Below, in pieces: positions 8,001 to 9,822 of a DNA stretch of 9,822 nucleotides. Source of the DNA: Rubrobacteraceae bacterium (GTDB taxonomy: Bacteria; Actinomycetota; Rubrobacteria; Rubrobacterales; Rubrobacteraceae); assembly GCA_021156345.1 (NCBI GenBank), contig JAJNDJ010000018.1:1-9822 (forward strand), in the 5' to 3' direction. Under the pieces are notes generated by a model, which saw nothing but the letters and a program-made list of their open reading frames with translations, searched no databases and was not told the DNA's origin. Position 1 is the first letter of the stretch; every line of letters begins with the position of its first letter. Made by a program: the position numbers and the translations under genes.

Positions 8001-8358
8001 CATCGACGTCTACCCACAAGCCGCCTGCCGGACACAGCACCAGCGAATCGTCCTCGCTTGCCAGGTAGAGTGATCCCACCGCCGGGTCGAGAACCTTGCG
8101 TGCGGCGTGGAGGGTGCTGCGCAGGCTGTTGGAGGCAGCTTTTCTGCCCGCGTTGGGCCACAAGATATCCATCGCCTGCTCTCGGTGGAGGCGATGGCCA
8201 GGAGCCAGGGCCAGCAGCTTCACCAGAACTGCCGCCTTCTTCAGGGGCCAGGCGTCTTGGGCAATCGCCCTAGAACCTACGCTAACCCGAAACCCACCGA
8301 GCAACCATGCACGGATCGTCTCGGAACGCCTCGCAAGATTGGAGCCTGAAGAATTCAT
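5092..8358 (-). CDS. SARP/AfsR-like regulator with STAND NTPase, TPR array and C-terminal LuxR helix-turn-helix
   Basis: A 1088-residue cytoplasmic regulator. In order: an OmpR-like winged helix (about 15-95, with LLGGFRVSVG and ILWPNAG), a BTAD domain (about 115-255, with WVDVDAFEQAV, YPGELLPDDRYEEW and a helical repeat to RQFGTEPD), then a STAND/NB-ARC NTPase from TSFVGREREI (287). The NTPase has Walker A GTGGSGKT (312-319), Walker B LLLLDNCE (383-390), a sensor-like ATSRE (414-418) and a GIPLAIELAAAR helix (486-497). A TPR array follows (about 705-960), then a LuxR helix-turn-helix (about 1021-1080: LTPREEEVAVQVSRGLTN, then SEHTVATHITKILKRL). The usual SARP activator (AfsR) lacks this C-terminal LuxR domain, whereas MalT-like proteins have it, so the protein joins both plans. 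Ligand or partner binding to the TPRs probably gates ATP-dependent oligomerisation. The ATG at 8358 has AGGGG 6 nt upstream, partly inside a small hairpin. It is divergent from the sulfatase gene. Confidence 0.93.
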   Translation of the reverse strand: MNSSGSNLARRSETIRAWLLGGFRVSVGSRAIAQDAWPLKKAAVLVKLLALAPGHRLHREQAMDILWPNAGRKAASNSLRSTLHAARKVLDPAVGSLYLASEDDSLVLCPAGGLWVDVDAFEQAVATARRSQDPAAYRAALELYPGELLPDDRYEEWAENRRQELRRVFLSVLIELAGLYEARGDYERGLEALQRSLSVEPTHEEAHTRLMRLHALSGRQHEALSQYEQLSRALSRQFGTEPDVTTRRLRDDIAEGAFPTPPPLLDDPPQEGASDLSKHNLSEPRTSFVGREREILEVKRALSATQLLTLTGTGGSGKTRLALEVARDLVGSYADGVWLIELAPLSEPDLVAQEVAGTLGVRERPGLLLLESLLDALGGKEMLLLLDNCEQLIDAVARLTRSLLDSCPRMRVLATSREHLGVTGESIWLVPSLSVPGAQKTPTVEELEGYEAARLFADRVSMRHPDFELTPENARAVAQICARLEGIPLAIELAAARVGLLSAEQIAGRLGQSPKLLAGGERTADHRHRTLRATLDWSYELLGGTEQVLFRRLSAFAGGFTPEAAESVGAGGSIDEEDILELLSMLVGKSLVVVEESWERGARFRLLEPVRQYAWEKLSSSGEGEAVWRRHAEFFLALAEEAQPELKGPRQVEWLDRLQTEHDNLRAALSWSLERGIDLGPRIAGALSLFWYTRGYLSEGRTYLEAVARSGVAPATVRARALDGLGWIAEPQGDYGRARTAYEESLELYRRSGDKSGVANALGDLGSLALDRGDYKQATSLLEESLTLHRELGSREDLIGVLDGLGVLASAKGEQEQSNSFFSEALALSRGTGNVRRTAVSLGNLGITMLAHGDPGQATALLDESLALFRAIGDSSNIAISLMNSALAALTQGDHGRVQALGEESLKLLQKAQDTQHIADCLGIMASAAGARGSAKRAARLWGAAEALRKESGVPLRPEDRMVLDPYLATARSSLGEITWRTTLVEGRAMTPERAIEYSLDIGEPLLPPPTTHRSGQNTTALTPREEEVAVQVSRGLTNRQIASELSISEHTVATHITKILKRLGLNSRSRLSAWVVERGLSQSDKSS
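5641..6240 (-). repeat. Five in-gene TPR units with exact 120-nt period
   Basis: The motif CAAGCTCTC or a variant recurs at 5641, 5761, 5881, 6001 and 6121, always 120 nt apart. On the coding strand each marks the second helix of a 40-residue TPR (LLEESLTLHR, LLDESLALFR, FFSEALALSR and similar; residues about 707-906). No spacing change has accumulated, which points to tandem duplication of one exon-sized unit with strict length selection. The 40-residue unit is longer than the common 34-residue TPR and resembles kinesin-light-chain-type repeats. Confidence 0.8.
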
Positions 8359-8364
8359 CCCCTT

Positions 8365-8377
8365 CCCCTCTTAGGGG
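8365..8377 (-). promoter_or_regulatory. Stem-loop covering the ribosome binding site of the large regulator
   Basis: On the minus strand CCCCT (8377-8373), loop AAG, AGGGG (8369-8365) form a perfect 5-bp stem. The AGGGG arm is the Shine-Dalgarno, 6 nt before the ATG at 8358. If the stem forms in the mRNA it would limit ribosome access. A second GGGG directly abuts the ATG but is too close to act well. Confidence 0.4.
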
Positions 8378-8714
8378 TACCGTTTCCTTACGCCCTTGCT
8401 CATTCTCCTACAAGATCGGAGCATACGCCAATGAATCAACGATGATGGGGAGGCCGATGCGGTATCAGCAGATCTCCCCTGCTCTGCCCCAAGGCTCAGT
8501 CCGACAGACTGTAGCCTCCCTCACCGGCGTTCCAGGATCGGAAGATCGGGCAGGGATCTCTTTGAAGGTGACTCCCAGACGCCAAAGACCCATCCACACG
8601 GGTACGCCCTGAAGGAGCGCTCGCCTTCCTCCGTCCGTCGCGATGGCCCGAAAGGCCGGCTATCTCCCCGCTTAGTAGAACGCCAACTCCCTCGAAAAAA
8701 TCTCTCCGTATGTC
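8378..8714. other. Divergent intergenic region, left half, no gene recognised
   Basis: No reading frame here has a ribosome site or family resemblance. Small stems are visible (CAGTC-CGACA-GACTG near 8499-8513; GGCC-CGAAA-GGCC near 8646-8658) but none has a clear role. Regulatory sites for the large regulator and the sulfatase are expected here. Confidence 0.45.
8402..8431 (-). promoter_or_regulatory. Weak candidate promoter for the large regulator
   Basis: On the minus strand TTGGCG (8431-8426) and GAGAAT (8407-8402) are 18 nt apart, each a 4-of-6 or similar match to the sigma-70 boxes, about 45 nt before the start codon. Matches of this quality arise by chance in such sequence. Confidence 0.2.
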
Positions 8715-8734
8715 CTCCTAAGTCACCTTAGGAG
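8715..8734. promoter_or_regulatory. Perfect 8-bp dyad, candidate operator or hairpin
   Basis: CTCCTAAG (8715-8722), spacer TCAC, CTTAGGAG (8727-8734) is a perfect inverted repeat in the gap between two divergent genes. It could be a binding site for a dimeric regulator, including either DNA-binding end of the neighbouring large regulator. On the minus strand a T6 run lies 14 nt beyond it, too far for a classic terminator. Confidence 0.45.
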
Positions 8735-8781
8735 CTGCCTGAACCGCCGCCTAGTCTCAAATACTCAATTGTGACCATGTC

Positions 8782-8811
8782 TTGAGGCTCTCGAATTAAC
8801 GCCCAGATAAC
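8782..8811 (+). promoter_or_regulatory. Candidate promoter for the sulfatase gene
   Basis: TTGAGG (8782-8787) and GATAAC (8806-8811) with an 18-nt spacer roughly fit sigma-70 boxes (4 of 6 each), about 75 nt before the ATG at 8883. Transcription from here would start close to the 8812-8830 stem and would include the 8836-8861 hairpin. Confidence 0.3.
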
Positions 8812-8835
8812 ACCACGCTTCTACGGTGGTCGCTA

Positions 8836-8861
8836 CATGCCCGGCGACCCCGCCGGGCATG
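8836..8861 (+). promoter_or_regulatory. 11-bp perfect hairpin in the sulfatase leader
   Basis: CATGCCCGGCG (8836-8846), loop ACCC, CGCCGGGCATG (8851-8861) is a perfect, very GC-rich hairpin ending 21 nt before the ATG at 8883. A smaller stem, ACCAC/GTGGT (8812-8816 with 8826-8830), lies directly 5' of it. The ribosome site AGCAGG follows in single-stranded sequence. It may stabilise the mRNA, end upstream transcripts or regulate translation. It matches no riboswitch consensus that I can recognise. Confidence 0.55.
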
Positions 8862-8882
8862 CGAATAGCAAAGCAGGTAGTC

Positions 8883-9822
8883 ATGGCTAATACGAACACA
8901 TTCCGGTTAGTGATGGTGACGGTGGTGGCGGCCGCAGTCGTTGTAGCATCGCTGTTGATTGCGGCTAGCCAAGCGCGGGCGGGTGCGGCCATCGTTTGCA
9001 TGAACCGTCAGCGGTTTCTTGGATCCTTCTTGTCATCGGCCGCCCTCGTGCCCAGACCGGTGCCGGTGTTGGTCGTTTGCTTGGTTGCGCCCTTCGCTTG
9101 CCTAGGGCAGCCCTATAGCGGGGGTAACGTGGCGCTGGCGGTTGAAGCGGGAGATAAGCCGAACATCCTGTTTGTCCTCACCGACGACGCCGACCTCTCC
9201 CTGCTCCCCAAGATGCCGCAGATCGAAGAGCAGCTCGTCCGCAAGGGTACGACCTTCCCCAACGCTTTCACCCCCTTCGCCACATGCTGCCCCTCGCGCG
9301 CGACGATCCTGCGCGGGCAGTACCCGCACAACACCGGCGTCATCTCCAACTACGGATCGCACGGCGGCGTCGACGCCTTCGAGGCGGCAGGAAATGACGA
9401 GGATAACCTCGCCATCCGCCTTGACGCCGCCGGTTACAGAACCGGCCTGTTCGGCAAGTATTTGAACGGGTACGCAGGCGGCTACGTCCCCCCCGGATGG
9501 GACGAGTGGCACGGCTGGGCCGGATCCTACGCTAGTGGGACGATATACGAGAACGGCAGGCTAAACGCCTACGATCTCTCACGCCGGCACGAGTCAGACA
9601 TTCTGGGCTCGCAGGCCGAGTCGTTCGTGAGGAACGCGAAGGGCTCTCCGTGGTTCGCCTACGTCGCCTTCAACAGCCCCCACAATCCCACATACTCCGA
9701 GCCGAAGTACGCCGACAACTACAGGGACCAGGGGTCCCCAAAATCACCGGCGTTCGACGAGGCTGACGTGTCCGACAAGCCCAAGTGGGTTCGCCAGCTA
9801 CCCCGCGTCAGCGACCAAGACA
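8883..9822 (+). CDS. Secreted sulfatase (N-acetylglucosamine-6-sulfatase-like), partial at right edge
   Basis: The frame is open from ATG 8883 to the window end (313 residues). The type I sulfatase core starts at KPNILFVLTDDADL (metal ligands D101-D102). It has the formylglycine motif CCPSR (residues 135-139, C135 being the one converted), then RATILRGQYPHNTGV, GLFGKYLNGY, YVPPGWDEW and FAYVAFNSPHNP with H268. The GKYLNGY…PPGWDEW pattern is typical of glucosamine-6-sulfatase-like members. It hydrolyses sulfate esters outside the membrane, and activity needs a formylglycine-generating enzyme encoded elsewhere. The amino end is odd: residues 1-34 form a full signal peptide ending ASQARAG, but a second start-like stretch, MNRQRFLGSF (ATG at 9000), and a second hydrophobic run (about 58-73) follow before the catalytic domain. 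The 8883 start has AGCAGG 6 nt upstream, whereas 9000 has no clear ribosome site, so I prefer 8883. Confidence 0.88.
   Translation, partial: MANTNTFRLVMVTVVAAAVVVASLLIAASQARAGAAIVCMNRQRFLGSFLSSAALVPRPVPVLVVCLVAPFACLGQPYSGGNVALAVEAGDKPNILFVLTDDADLSLLPKMPQIEEQLVRKGTTFPNAFTPFATCCPSRATILRGQYPHNTGVISNYGSHGGVDAFEAAGNDEDNLAIRLDAAGYRTGLFGKYLNGYAGGYVPPGWDEWHGWAGSYASGTIYENGRLNAYDLSRRHESDILGSQAESFVRNAKGSPWFAYVAFNSPHNPTYSEPKYADNYRDQGSPKSPAFDEADVSDKPKWVRQLPRVSDQD

Noticed and set aside
8695..8734. Intrinsic terminator on the minus strand formed by the dyad and the T6 run
   Set aside because: The T-run is 14 nt away from the stem, and no minus-strand gene ends just upstream.

Overview
The window looks like chromosomal DNA from a GC-rich actinobacterium. 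The support is a CHASE histidine kinase with a NarL-type partner, a giant SARP/STAND/TPR/LuxR regulator, and a secreted sulfatase. This mix, with a GC content I judge by eye to be near 60%, resembles Rubrobacter and relatives. That placement is inference from gene style, not from a marker gene.

Left part (1-1231, minus strand): two genes that both look broken. The first is the N-terminal part of a covalent-FAD sugar-alcohol/aldonolactone-type oxidase, running off the left edge. It has lost about 27 codons and the reading frame just after its His-Gly-Ser-Gly motif. The second is a small VOC/glyoxalase-fold protein split by a frameshift. After a gene-free gap (1232-1513) comes an intact two-component operon on the minus strand (4023-1514). 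It encodes a membrane CHASE-domain histidine kinase followed, with an ATGA stop/start overlap, by a NarL/FixJ response regulator.

Middle (4024-5091): a long non-coding stretch holds an imperfect direct duplication of about 100 bp with a 138-139 bp period. It leads to a small plus-strand gene for a predicted secreted protein of unknown function (4670-5008). That gene converges on the large regulator, and a shared hairpin lies between their stop codons.

Right part: a 1088-residue minus-strand regulator (8358-5092) carries DNA-binding domains at both ends, a SARP winged helix plus BTAD at the N-terminus and a LuxR helix-turn-helix at the C-terminus. A STAND NTPase and a TPR array lie between them. 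The five clearest TPR units keep an exact 120-nt period. It is divergent from a secreted sulfatase (8883 to the right edge), with a 524-bp intergenic region that contains a perfect 8-bp dyad and an 11-bp perfect hairpin just before the sulfatase start. The sulfatase reading frame begins with two consecutive signal-like hydrophobic segments, which makes its true start uncertain and suggests an N-terminal fusion.

Taken together, the window is a regulator-rich region with gene decay at one end. Nothing seen amounts to a clear new defence or biosynthetic system. The most interesting items are the two-ended regulator beside a sulfatase with a structured leader, the sulfatase's double leader, and the 138-bp duplication.
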